Assembly: GCA_015057275.1 (NCBI GenBank)
Contig: SVEO01000015.1
Location: 1-42,966 of the forward strand
Direction of reading: 5' to 3'
DNA from: Lachnospiraceae bacterium
Lineage (GTDB): Bacteria; Bacillota; Clostridia; Lachnospirales; Lachnospiraceae
DNA length: 42,966 nt
A program made the translations under genes and the position numbers. Of this stretch, positions 1-8,290 are shown piece by piece; position 1 is the stretch's first letter, and each line of letters begins with the position of its first letter. A model generated the notes under the pieces. That model was not told the origin of the DNA and ran no database searches. It was given only the letters and a program-made list of their open reading frames with translations.

Positions 1-2
1 GG

Positions 3-341
3 AAGGTAGCCATACCCAAATTCCTGTATGATGATATACTCCACTATATCAGCAAGCTCGGAGGCATTGGCAATAATGAACGAATATTCCTATTTACTAA
101 ATCGACCTTGGGGCGTGAATTCAAAAGAATAGCTGCACAAGCAGAACTCGAACCTATCCGTGTGCATGACCTCAGACACAGTCATGCCAGTATGTTGATT
201 AACATGGGAGAGGAAATTATCGAAATCTCCCGGCGCCTTGGTCACGAATCCGTGAAGACCACCTCGGATACATACGGGCACCTGTACCCGGACAAGGATA
301 TCAAATTAGCATCACGGATAAACGATATGAAGCGCGAATGA
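3..341 (+). CDS. Tyrosine recombinase/integrase, C-terminal part (5' end outside window)
   Basis: The reading frame is open from base 3 to the stop at 339-341 and begins before the window, so only about 112 C-terminal residues are seen. They hold the catalytic core of a tyrosine recombinase: HDLRHSHASML gives the box II H-x-x-R, LGHES gives the third histidine position, and TYGHLYP carries the nucleophilic tyrosine. This arrangement is typical of phage and integrative-element integrases of Firmicutes. A TTG at 108 could be misread as a start, but the frame and the family similarity continue upstream of it. The gene ends 97 bases before the 3' end of the convergent guaA, a known integration site for genomic islands, so this is probably the integrase of an element lying to the left. 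Whether that element is intact cannot be seen. Confidence 0.9.
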   Translation, partial: KVAIPKFLYDDILHYISKLGGIGNNERIFLFTKSTLGREFKRIAAQAELEPIRVHDLRHSHASMLINMGEEIIEISRRLGHESVKTTSDTYGHLYPDKDIKLASRINDMKRE

Positions 342-377
342 TGTTAAAAATCTCGTGGTAACATCATATTAACATCA
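339..377. repeat. Inverted and direct copies of TAACATCA next to the integrase stop
   Basis: TGATGTTA (339-346) is the exact inverse of TAACATCA (359-366), and the same octamer, preceded by a T, recurs directly at 370-377. The copies lie between the integrase stop and guaA. They could be integrase arm-type or excisionase sites, or form a hairpin in the integrase transcript. No T-run follows, so a terminator is unlikely. Confidence 0.45.
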
Positions 378-388
378 CAGGACGAATT

Positions 389-432
389 AAAACCTCCGAA
401 AATCCCTTAAAATAAAGGAAATCGGAGGTTTT
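389..432. terminator. Bidirectional terminator between integrase and guaA
   Basis: AAAACCTCCGA (389-399) pairs with TCGGAGGTTTT (422-432), and inner bases of the loop can extend the stem. T-rich sequence follows on both strands, so it can serve guaA on the minus strand and the integrase gene on the plus strand. Confidence 0.8.
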
Positions 433-465
433 TGCATTTATTCAAACTCTATCGTTCCCGGCGGT
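433..465. other. Putative attachment site at the guaA 3' end
   Basis: This covers the last codons of guaA, encoding the conserved C-terminus PGTIEFE, and the stop. The 3' end of guaA is an established insertion site for genomic islands, whose integrases restore the reading frame on insertion. An integrase gene ends 97 bases away in convergent orientation, as expected at one end of such an island. The second copy of the core would lie left of the window, so the exact core cannot be defined. Confidence 0.4.
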
Positions 466-1979
466 TTTCCAGTACAGTCATACAGCACTCTATTTACCCC
501 TTTGACCTCGTTTATGATTCGGTTGGTTACCTTCATCAACACGCTCCACGGAATTTCGGTCGCCTCGGCGGTCATAAAGTCCGAGGTGTTGACTGCGCGC
601 AGGGCGATAGCGTAGTCGTAAGTGCGAAAGTCGCCCATGACACCGACGGAACGCATGTTGGTAAGGGCTGCAAAATACTGGCCCATGTATTTGTCGAGGC
701 CGGCCTTGGCTACTTCTTCGCGGTAGATGTAGTCGGCTTCCTGAACGATGCGCACTTTTTCGGCGGTTACTTCGCCGATGATGCGGATGCCGAGGCCTGG
801 GCCCGGGAATGGCTGGCGGAACACTAGATATTCCGGAATGCCGAGTTCAAGGCCGGCACGGCGCACTTCATCCTTGAAAAGCATGCGTAATGGCTCAATA
901 ATTTCTTTGAAATCGACAACACTCGGGAGTCCACCCACATTATGATGCGATTTGATGACCGCAGATTTGCCAAGACCACTCTCTATCACGTCCGGATAAA
1001 TCGTGCCCTGCACAAGGTAGTCAACCGCGCCTATTTTCTTTGCTTCTTCTTCGAATACGCGGATGAATTCGGCACCGATGATTTTTCTCTTTTCTTCCGG
1101 CTCGGTTACGCCGGCTAAGTTTTGATAATAACGCTCCTGTGCATTGACGCGGATGAAGTTCAGTTCGTACGGTCCATTCGGACCGAATACTGCTTCCACT
1201 TCGTCACCTTCGTTTTTACGCAGCAAGCCGTGGTCTACAAATACGCAGGTCAATTGCTTGCCGACTGCCTTTGAGAGAAGCACAGCTGCTACCGAAGAAT
1301 CCACGCCGCCGGACAAAGCACACAGCACCTTGCCGTTACCGATTTTCTCGCGCAACTGCTGAATCGTTGTCTCTACAAAAGAAGCCATCTTCCAATCCCC
1401 CGCGCAGTGACACACACCGTAAACAAAGTTGGAAAGCATCTTTATGCCCTCGTTCGTGTGCATTACCTCCGGGTGGAACTGCACGGCGTACCAGCCTTTT
1501 TCTACATTTTCCATAGCAGCTACCGGGCAAACCGGTGTCGTGCCGGTCACTGTAAAACCTTCCGGTGCCTGTGAAATATAATCGGTATGGCTCATCCAAG
1601 TGACCGTTCGCGGCGATACCCCTTTGAAAAGCATGGAGTTCGTGTCAACTTCCACTACCGTGTGCCCGTACTCGCTGACCGGCGCGGTCTTTACTTCGCC
1701 GCCGAGCGCCCAGGCTGTAAACTGCGCGCCGTAACAAATCCCGAGAATAGGGATACCCAACTCAAAAATTCCCTTATCATAATGCGGAGATGCCTCGTCA
1801 TAGACGCTGTTCGGTCCGCCGGTAAAAATAATCCCCTTGGGGTTCATTTCTTTCATCGTCTTAAGGCTCGTGGTGTAAGGTATCACTTCACAATATACGT
1901 TACACTCGCGGACTCTTCTGGCAATCAACTGATTGTACTGACCTCCAAAGTCCAGCACAACAATCATTTCCTGTGCCAT
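438..1979 (-). CDS. guaA: GMP synthase (glutamine-hydrolysing)
   Basis: Converts XMP, ATP and glutamine to GMP in the cytoplasm, the last step of de novo guanine nucleotide synthesis. The 513 residues match the usual full length. Residues 1-195 are the class I glutamine amidotransferase domain with nucleophile Cys82 in GICYGAQ and His169/Glu171 in FHPEV. The ATP pyrophosphatase domain has its loop SGGVDS at 223-228, followed by the dimerisation domain ending in the conserved PPGTIEFE. The start is the ATG at 1979, with GGAGGG just upstream. It lies only 20 bases after the uvrA stop and faces the same way, so it is probably co-transcribed with uvrB-uvrA, an unusual company for guaA. It is complete, and its 3' end abuts an integrase gene. 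Confidence 0.98.
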   Translation of the reverse strand: MAQEMIVVLDFGGQYNQLIARRVRECNVYCEVIPYTTSLKTMKEMNPKGIIFTGGPNSVYDEASPHYDKGIFELGIPILGICYGAQFTAWALGGEVKTAPVSEYGHTVVEVDTNSMLFKGVSPRTVTWMSHTDYISQAPEGFTVTGTTPVCPVAAMENVEKGWYAVQFHPEVMHTNEGIKMLSNFVYGVCHCAGDWKMASFVETTIQQLREKIGNGKVLCALSGGVDSSVAAVLLSKAVGKQLTCVFVDHGLLRKNEGDEVEAVFGPNGPYELNFIRVNAQERYYQNLAGVTEPEEKRKIIGAEFIRVFEEEAKKIGAVDYLVQGTIYPDVIESGLGKSAVIKSHHNVGGLPSVVDFKEIIEPLRMLFKDEVRRAGLELGIPEYLVFRQPFPGPGLGIRIIGEVTAEKVRIVQEADYIYREEVAKAGLDKYMGQYFAALTNMRSVGVMGDFRTYDYAIALRAVNTSDFMTAEATEIPWSVLMKVTNRIINEVKGVNRVLYDCTGKPPGTIEFE

Positions 1980-1999
1980 ATTCCCTCCATTCCGAAGCG

Positions 2000-4843
2000 T
2001 TATTGCTCCAAATATTTCTTCACATATTGTCCGGTGTACGACTGTGGCATCGCCGCCACCTCTTCCGGTGTGCCCCTGGCAATGACCGTACCGCCGGCAT
2101 CGCCACCCTCCGGTCCGATGTCAATCAGATAGTCAGCCACCTTGATGACATCAAGATTATGCTCGATAACCACCACCGTATTGCCGCCATCGGAAAGCTT
2201 ACGCAAAATATCCACCAATTTGTGAACATCGGCAAAATGCAGACCGGTCGTCGGTTCGTCAAGAATGTAAATTGTTTTTCCGGTGCTGCGTTTGCTCAGC
2301 TCGGTTGCCAGCTTAATGCGTTGTGCCTCGCCGCCCGAGAGTGTCGTCGACGGCTGTCCGAGTTTAATATAAGAAAGGCCCACGTCGTTTAGTGTCTCAA
2401 TTTTGCGATAAATCGTCGGCACGTTTTCGAAGAATTTGAGCGCCTCCTCGACGGTCATGTCAAGCACATCAAAAATGCTCTTACCCTTATACTTAACTTC
2501 CAGTGTCTCGCGGTTGTAGCGCTTACCGCCGCAGACCTCGCACGGCACGTAAACGTCCGGAAGAAAGTGCATCTCAATCTTCAAAATACCGTCGCCGCTG
2601 CAGGCTTCGCATCGTCCGCCCTTCACATTGAAGCTAAAGCGTCCCTTCTTGTAACCGCGCTCCTTCGCGTCCGCCGTAGCCGCAAACAGGTCGCGAATCA
2701 TGTCAAACACACCTGTGTACGTCGCTGGGTTGGAACGCGGTGTTCGGCCAATCGGAGACTGGTCGATGGCGATAATCTTGTCAAGTTGTTCCACGCCTTC
2801 GATCATTTTATGCTTGCCCGGCACAGTTCTCGCGCGATTCAGCTTCTTTGCCAACGCCTTATATAGAATCTCATTGACGAGCGAACTTTTGCCGGAACCG
2901 GAAACACCGGTTACGCAAGTCATAATGCCAAGTGGAATGTCCACGTCGATATTTTTCAAATTATTTTGCGCCGCACCACGCACCGTCAGCCAACCACTTG
3001 GCGTTCTGCGCTCCTGCGGTACCGGAATCTGAATCTTACCGCTTAAATATGCGCCTGTCAGCGAATCCGGATGATTCATGATGTCCTCGGCTGTTCCCGC
3101 AGCTACCACCTGACCGCCGTGCTCGCCTGCCCCCGGCCCGATATCAACGATATAATCTGCTGCGCGCATAGTGTCCTCATCGTGCTCGACAACCACCAAC
3201 GTGTTGCCCAAATCACGCAAATGTATGAGCGTCGACAGTAACTTGTCATTATCACGCTGGTGCAGACCGATACTTGGTTCATCGAGAATGTAGGCCACGC
3301 CTACGAGGCCGGAGCCAATCTGCGTCGCCAGACGGATTCTTTGTGCTTCGCCACCGGATAGCGTACCTGTTGCACGCGAGAGTGTCAAATATTCCAAGCC
3401 CACGTCAATCAAAAACTGTAATCTTGCCTTAATTTCTTTCAAAATCTGTTCGCCGATGCTCTCCTGCATCGACGTCAGCTTCATGTTCGCCAAAAAATCC
3501 TGCATTACACGAATCGACATCGACGTCATTTCATGAATGTTGATATCACCCACTGTCACGGCCAACGATTCCTTTTTCAAGCGCTGTCCCTTGCAGGCAT
3601 CACACGGTGTGATCTGCATGAATGTCTCATATTCCTGCTTCATCGTATCGGACCCCGTTTCACGGTAACGGCGCTGCGTGTTACGAATCAAGCCTTCAAA
3701 TGCTACATCATAAATGCCTTCGCCGCGCTGTCCTTTATAATAAACCTTGACTTCACGGCCATTTGTCCCATGAATAATCACTTTCTTCTGCTCATCTGTC
3801 AGCTCGTCGTACGGCGTATCCAAATCGAACCCGTATTCTTTGGCGAGTGCCTCCAAAATAGCGTGCCCGAAACTACTCTTATCGTGGCTGTTCTGCCAAC
3901 CCATTACCTGAATCGCGCCCTCGTGAAACGACAGACTTCCATCCGGAATCATCAGTTGCGGATCAAATTCCATCTTATAACCAAGGCCAAAACAATCCGG
4001 GCAGGCACCGAACGGATTATTAAATGAAAAACTTCTCGGCTGCACCTCACTGATACTGATACCACAGTCCGGGCAAGCGAAATCCTGACTGAAATTTAAT
4101 GTTTCACCGTCAATCACGTCAACCATCATTAAGCCCTCTCCAAGGTGTAACGTCGTCTCAATCGAGTCAGTTAAACGCTTTTCAATGCCCGGACGCACCG
4201 AAATTCGGTCGACTACAATTTCAATATTGTGCTTGATATTTTTTTCAAGCTTAATCGGCTCCGACAGCTCATACATGTTTCCGTCAATGCGTACGCGCAC
4301 ATAACCGCTGCGCTTTGCCTGTTCAAGAACCTTCTGATGCTCGCCCTTGCGCCCGCGCACTACCGGGGCAAGCAACTGGATTCGAGTGCGCTCCGGCAAC
4401 GACAAAATCTGGTCCGACATCTGGTCAACCGTCTGTTTGCGAATTTCTCTTCCACACTTCGGACAGTGTGGCACCCCGATACGCGCGTAAAGTAAGCGCA
4501 AATAGTCGTAAATCTCAGTCACTGTACCAACCGTCGAACGCGGATTACGATTCGTCGACTTTTGGTCGATGGAAATGGCCGGTGATAAGCCCTCAATGCT
4601 CTCGACATTCGGCTTCTCCATCTGCCCGAGAAACTGACGCGCATAGGACGACAGTGATTCCATGTAGCGGCGCTGTCCCTCCGCGTAAATCGTGTCAAAC
4701 GCCAGCGACGATTTACCGGAGCCGGAAAGCCCTGTGAGCACAACAAACTCATTTCTTGGGATATCAATATCAATATTTTTCAAATTGTGTTCTGCTGCGC
4801 CACGAATTTTGATGTACTGGCGCGGCTGCATTTTCTCTGCCAT
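2000..4843 (-). CDS. uvrA: UvrABC excinuclease subunit A
   Basis: ATPase that scans DNA for bulky damage and loads UvrB in nucleotide excision repair. The 947-residue protein has the normal two-module ABC structure: Walker A GLSGSGKS at 38-45 and a second GVSGSGKS in the C-terminal half, each followed by an LSGGEAQRI signature. Zinc-binding cysteine pairs are visible at CPKCG (127-130), at CPDC in the insertion region, and at CEAC...CEVC in module two. It starts 12 bases after the uvrB stop with an AAGGA site seven bases before the ATG, so it is in an operon with uvrB. No truncation or missing key residue was seen. Confidence 0.98.
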   Translation of the reverse strand: MAEKMQPRQYIKIRGAAEHNLKNIDIDIPRNEFVVLTGLSGSGKSSLAFDTIYAEGQRRYMESLSSYARQFLGQMEKPNVESIEGLSPAISIDQKSTNRNPRSTVGTVTEIYDYLRLLYARIGVPHCPKCGREIRKQTVDQMSDQILSLPERTRIQLLAPVVRGRKGEHQKVLEQAKRSGYVRVRIDGNMYELSEPIKLEKNIKHNIEIVVDRISVRPGIEKRLTDSIETTLHLGEGLMMVDVIDGETLNFSQDFACPDCGISISEVQPRSFSFNNPFGACPDCFGLGYKMEFDPQLMIPDGSLSFHEGAIQVMGWQNSHDKSSFGHAILEALAKEYGFDLDTPYDELTDEQKKVIIHGTNGREVKVYYKGQRGEGIYDVAFEGLIRNTQRRYRETGSDTMKQEYETFMQITPCDACKGQRLKKESLAVTVGDINIHEMTSMSIRVMQDFLANMKLTSMQESIGEQILKEIKARLQFLIDVGLEYLTLSRATGTLSGGEAQRIRLATQIGSGLVGVAYILDEPSIGLHQRDNDKLLSTLIHLRDLGNTLVVVEHDEDTMRAADYIVDIGPGAGEHGGQVVAAGTAEDIMNHPDSLTGAYLSGKIQIPVPQERRTPSGWLTVRGAAQNNLKNIDVDIPLGIMTCVTGVSGSGKSSLVNEILYKALAKKLNRARTVPGKHKMIEGVEQLDKIIAIDQSPIGRTPRSNPATYTGVFDMIRDLFAATADAKERGYKKGRFSFNVKGGRCEACSGDGILKIEMHFLPDVYVPCEVCGGKRYNRETLEVKYKGKSIFDVLDMTVEEALKFFENVPTIYRKIETLNDVGLSYIKLGQPSTTLSGGEAQRIKLATELSKRSTGKTIYILDEPTTGLHFADVHKLVDILRKLSDGGNTVVVIEHNLDVIKVADYLIDIGPEGGDAGGTVIARGTPEEVAAMPQSYTGQYVKKYLEQ

Positions 4844-4855
4844 ACTCTGTTCCTT

Positions 4856-6841
4856 CTATTTTAATTTCTCTAATTCTAACTTTAATTCCTTAATCTTATC
4901 TCGCAATTCAGCGGCTGATTCAAAGTTCAGCTCAATCGCTGCCTGCTTCATCTTTTTCGTCAGGTCGGTAATCAGCTTTTCAAGTTCCTTACGGCTCATA
5001 GATTCCGGATCTTTCTGGATACGGTACAAGCCTTCGTCCGCAGCCTTCGTAATGGCAATCAGCTCGCGCACTGCCTTTTTTATCGTCGTTGGCACAATAC
5101 CATGTTCCTTATTGTAGGCTTCTTGAATTTCACGGCGGCGATTTGTCTCCCGAATCGCCACATCCATAGATTCCGTAATCTTATCGGCGTACATGATAAC
5201 ATGTCCATCGGAATTACGTGCCGCACGTCCAATCGTCTGAATCAGCGATGTTTCCGAACGCAGGAATCCTTCCTTGTCTGCATCCAAAATTGCCACTAAC
5301 GTGATTTCCGGAATGTCCAGACCTTCACGCAGCAAATTGATGCCGACAAGCACATCAAACACATCTAAACGCATGTCACGAATGATTTCTGTTCGCTCCA
5401 GCGTGTCAATATCTGAGTGTAAATATTTCACGCGCACATCCGCTTCACGCAGATAATCGGTCAAATCCTCCGCCATGCGCTTTGTCAGCGTCGTCACAAG
5501 CACTTTATTATGTTGCTTCGTTTCCTTACGAATTTCTGCCAGCAGGTCATCCACCTGCCCTGCTACCGGTCTCACATCCACGCGCGGGTCCAACAAACCA
5601 GTCGGTCGAATAATCTGTTCCACACGCATCAGTTCATGCTCTGCCTCATACACATTCGGCGTAGCCGAAACGAAAAGCATCTGATCAATCTTGGATTCAA
5701 ATTCTCCAAAATTCAGCGGTCGATTGTCGAGCGCCGACGGTAGCCGAAAGCCGTAATTCACGAGCGTCGTCTTTCGCGAGCGGTCCCCGGAATACATGCC
5801 TCGCACCTGCGGTACCGTGATATGTGATTCATCCACAATAATCAAAAAATCGTCACCGAAATAATCAATTAACGTATGCGGTGTTGCCCCCGCCGGTAAT
5901 CCCGCCAGATGTCGGGAGTAGTTTTCAATGCCCGAGCAAAAACCGGTCTCACGCATCATCTCGATATCAAAATTTGTGCGCTCAGCAATTCGCTGCGCCT
6001 CCAGCAGCTTGTCTTCCTTACGGAAGAAGGCCACACGCTCCTTTAGTTCATCCTCGATATCAAGCGTCGCCTGTTTCATCTTATCCGGTGCCACTACATA
6101 ATGAGATGCCGGAAATATCGCGATATGCTCCAACCGTGCCTTGACCTCACCGGTCAGCACGTCAATCTCCGTGATGCGGTCAATCTCATCGCCAAAAAAT
6201 TCGATGCGCACCGCCCGCTCGCCCGAAGACGCCGGAAACACCTCAACCACATCGCCGCGCACACGGAATGTGCCTCGCTTGAAATCCATATCATTTCGGT
6301 CATATTGTATATCAATCAGCTTGCGAATGACCTCATCACGGTCCTTTTCCATACCCGGGCGCAGCGACACGACCATGTTCTGATAGTCAATCGGGCTGCC
6401 CAATCCGTAAATACATGACACGCTTGAGACGATAATCACGTCCCGGCGCTCCGAAAGTGCTGCCGTCGCTGAGTGACGCAGCTTATCAATCTCGTCGTTA
6501 ATCGCCGAGTCCTTTTCGATATAAGTATCCGTCGAAGGTACGTAGGCCTCCGGCTGGTAATAATCATAATAACTTACAAAATATTCCACTGCATTCTCAG
6601 GGAAAAATTCTTTAAACTCGCCGTATAACTGTGCCGCCAACGTCTTGTTGTGGGCAATAATTAGGGTTGGTTTATTTAACTGCGCAATCACGTTCGCCAT
6701 CGTAAATGTTTTACCGGAACCTGTCACACCGAGCAACGTCTGAAACTGGTTGCCCTCTTGAAAGCCCTTCACCAACGCCTCAATCGCCTGCGGCTGGTCG
6801 CCGGTCGGAGAATATTCAGAATGTAGTATGAATTTGTCCAT
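4856..6841 (-). CDS. uvrB: UvrABC excinuclease subunit B
   Basis: DNA helicase-like damage-verification subunit that receives DNA from UvrA and recruits UvrC. The start is set at the ATG at 6841 ([12 protein letters not shown]), which has AAGGAG seven bases upstream and fits the family's usual N-terminus; a longer TTG start at 6871 lacks a good site. This gives 661 residues. Visible elements are Walker A GVTGSGKT at 38-45, the beta-hairpin region with [10 protein letters not shown], the DESH box, SATPN, and a C-terminal UVR motif that binds UvrC. First gene of uvrB-uvrA-guaA. No Firmicutes LexA box (GAAC-N4-GTTC) is visible upstream, although uvrB is often SOS-controlled. Confidence 0.98.
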   Translation of the reverse strand: MDKFILHSEYSPTGDQPQAIEALVKGFQEGNQFQTLLGVTGSGKTFTMANVIAQLNKPTLIIAHNKTLAAQLYGEFKEFFPENAVEYFVSYYDYYQPEAYVPSTDTYIEKDSAINDEIDKLRHSATAALSERRDVIIVSSVSCIYGLGSPIDYQNMVVSLRPGMEKDRDEVIRKLIDIQYDRNDMDFKRGTFRVRGDVVEVFPASSGERAVRIEFFGDEIDRITEIDVLTGEVKARLEHIAIFPASHYVVAPDKMKQATLDIEDELKERVAFFRKEDKLLEAQRIAERTNFDIEMMRETGFCSGIENYSRHLAGLPAGATPHTLIDYFGDDFLIIVDESHITVPQVRGMYSGDRSRKTTLVNYGFRLPSALDNRPLNFGEFESKIDQMLFVSATPNVYEAEHELMRVEQIIRPTGLLDPRVDVRPVAGQVDDLLAEIRKETKQHNKVLVTTLTKRMAEDLTDYLREADVRVKYLHSDIDTLERTEIIRDMRLDVFDVLVGINLLREGLDIPEITLVAILDADKEGFLRSETSLIQTIGRAARNSDGHVIMYADKITESMDVAIRETNRRREIQEAYNKEHGIVPTTIKKAVRELIAITKAADEGLYRIQKDPESMSRKELEKLITDLTKKMKQAAIELNFESAAELRDKIKELKLELEKLK

Positions 6842-7000
6842 GCGTCGCTCCTTTTCACTCATTTGTTCCAATTATTGTCATCCACAAATTTATAATAGTA
6901 CGCGCGAAGTATTTAGGTGGATAACCCAGCAAAACGAACTTGCAAAATACAGTTCTAAATTTAACTGAACCTATAATTTCCAAATTTATCACTTTGCCAT

Positions 7001-7552
7001 CTACGAATTAAGAAAATTCATAATTTGTATTTGAAGTCTTTCAAGTATACATCCAACATCAGCCGTTTTTATTGTAAACTCACAATGTTTACTTATATCT
7101 TTTGGATTTTCATCTTTAAAAGTTATATAACAGACATTATTAACCATTTCATAAAAACATCTCGAATGTGAAACCGCATTCCTCGTATGTCTATAAAAAT
7201 TTATTGTGGTCAAATCACTATTAGATTCATTATTGTAAGTCGTATTCACATTAGTAACTAATTTTAAAAATAATTGGTTTATTTCCATTTCCGATTGTTT
7301 CCCATAAGAACCGGCATAATCTTTAAGGATTTCCTTAGGCATTACTAATAGCACATATAAAAACATTTGCATAGTTGCAGGATTCCCAAGTCCTGATGCA
7401 TTTAATATTTTTCTAAAATTTTCACTATTACCAGAAAATCGAAGATTCTGATAATACTTGCTTTGCAAAAAATTACTATTATTTAACTCTCCAAGCAATG
7501 AAGTAATTGCCAGTGCTTGACAAAGAATAGATTCATTAGGTGCTAATTTCAT
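7001..7552 (-). CDS. HEPN-motif protein, putative RNase (hypothetical)
   Basis: A 183-residue protein without a close family I can name. Residues 120-130 contain YRHTRNAVSHS, in which R124-N-A-V-S-H129 fits the R-x4-6-H motif of HEPN domains, the RNA-cleaving fold of many toxin and phage-defence proteins. The predicted character is mostly alpha-helical, also typical of HEPN. AAAGGAAG lies a few bases before the ATG. The gene and its surroundings are clearly more AT-rich than the flanking uvrB and feoB, and a decayed nuclease gene lies directly upstream, both signs of transfer. No nucleotidyltransferase (MNT) antitoxin partner is present on either side. Function as an RNase is inference from one motif and would need structural comparison. 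Confidence 0.6.
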   Translation of the reverse strand: MKLAPNESILCQALAITSLLGELNNSNFLQSKYYQNLRFSGNSENFRKILNASGLGNPATMQMFLYVLLVMPKEILKDYAGSYGKQSEMEINQLFLKLVTNVNTTYNNESNSDLTTINFYRHTRNAVSHSRCFYEMVNNVCYITFKDENPKDISKHCEFTIKTADVGCILERLQIQIMNFLNS

Positions 7553-7591
7553 AATTTCTTCCTTTCTTCATGAAATCTATATTTGTAAATT

Positions 7592-7791
7592 TTACGATTT
7601 TTTAAAATTATCTAAATTGTTCCAAATTACTTTCATAAAAATGTTCATTTGCAGGAAGATCCAAAACTCAAGCACATATGGATCTTTAACCATTGTCTCA
7701 TATCTCTATGATTCGTTATCTCAAAACCTTTGCCAAATTCTAACTCCAGTTTCTCAAATATACTCTGCAATATATTATTGACTTTTTTTAG
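7592..7791 (-). pseudogene. Remnant of a YhcG/DUF1016-type PDDEXK nuclease gene
   Basis: Two overlapping minus-strand frames look like broken pieces of one gene. The first (7791 to the stop at 7645) includes EFGKGFEITNHRDMRQW, resembling the DUF1016 N-terminal signature in which FGKGF is followed by MRQF. The second (ending at 7592) includes VKDPYVLEFW, resembling the DPYVLEFL stretch that in intact YhcG proteins lies roughly 100 residues further on. The pieces join across a few codons, so most of the intervening part has been deleted and the frame shifted. No usable start or ribosome site is present. Identification is from remembered family signatures, not from a search. Confidence 0.5.
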
Positions 7792-7831
7792 CTATTTTTA
7801 GTCTTGTTATACGCAAAACATTTCTTACGCC

Positions 7832-7863
7832 TTCTCGCTGAAATTCCGAGAAAATTCCTCTCG
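7832..7863 (-). other. Two mutually exclusive short hairpins in an unexplained segment
   Basis: CGAGAA (7847-7852) can pair with TTCTCG (7832-7837), while its CGAGA part can instead pair with TCTCG (7859-7863). The segment lies downstream of a promoter-like sequence on the minus strand and encodes nothing convincing. It could be part of a leader or small RNA, or a dispersed intergenic repeat. Confidence 0.3.
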
Positions 7864-7946
7864 TTAAACCTCTCCCCGCAGATTCTCTACTCTCTTATCT
7901 TAGTCTCACACTGCGCGCAGACTTTCCAAGTACCCCAATTGCCATT

Positions 7947-7975
7947 AGTATACCACACCCATTTTAAATTGTACA
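7947..7975 (-). promoter_or_regulatory. Promoter-like sequence reading toward the HEPN gene
   Basis: TGTACA (7970-7975) and TATACT (7947-7952) on the minus strand are spaced by 17 bases. A transcript would start near 7940 and cross the hairpin segment and the nuclease remnant before reaching the HEPN gene. Confidence 0.4.
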
Positions 7976-8010
7976 GAGAAATATTAGAACGTCTGTTCTT
8001 TTTTATGGTA

Positions 8011-8039
8011 TAAAAAGGACCGTTCCTGTGAACGATCCT
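8011..8039 (-). terminator. Terminator of the feo operon
   Basis: On the minus strand a ten-base stem with one mismatch (8030-8039 with 8016-8025, loop of four) is followed by a run of five T. It lies 26 bases after the stop of the FeoB-associated gene. Confidence 0.8.
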
Positions 8040-8064
8040 CCTTTCTTGACATATGTAATTTACT

Positions 8065-8268
8065 TTACTTTGTATCAGCATGACAGCCGCAACCGCAACC
8101 GCCATCACAGCAGGCATCATGTTCTGTCTTTGGCTTGCTTGCGCAGTGACATGCGCCGCCTGCAGAACATCCGATACATTTCACTCCTCTTTTTTTTGCT
8201 TTTACTATGTAGATAATCGCTGCGCCGAGGATAACAGCGAGGATTGCTATAATTACAAAATTTTCCAT
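8065..8268 (-). CDS. FeoB-associated Cys-rich membrane protein
   Basis: A 67-residue protein with one N-terminal membrane helix (about residues 4-22) followed by a basic stretch and a cytoplasmic tail crowded with cysteines: CIGCSAGGACHC, then CCDGGCGCGCH. This matches the small Cys-rich family usually encoded right behind feoB in Firmicutes, thought to assist FeoB, possibly by handling iron. It begins 22 bases after the feoB stop with AAGGAG eight bases before the ATG, and a terminator follows its stop, so it is the last gene of feoA-feoB. The metal-handling role is family-level inference. Confidence 0.9.
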   Translation of the reverse strand: MENFVIIAILAVILGAAIIYIVKAKKRGVKCIGCSAGGACHCASKPKTEHDACCDGGCGCGCHADTK

Positions 8269-8290
8269 ACTGATTACTCCTTATGAGCAA

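Noticed and set aside
6842-7000. SOS (LexA) box upstream of uvrB
   Set aside because: A GAAC and a GTTC occur at about 6935-6955 but are 12 bases apart instead of 4, so the operator geometry is wrong.
7804-8013. Plus-strand open frame of 69 codons
   Set aside because: It has no ribosome site and overlaps the hairpin segment and the minus-strand promoter-like sequence; composition is not protein-like.
7887-8120. Minus-strand frame with CAQC near its end
   Set aside because: It crosses the feo terminator and the end of the FeoB-associated gene; the Cys pair is most likely chance.
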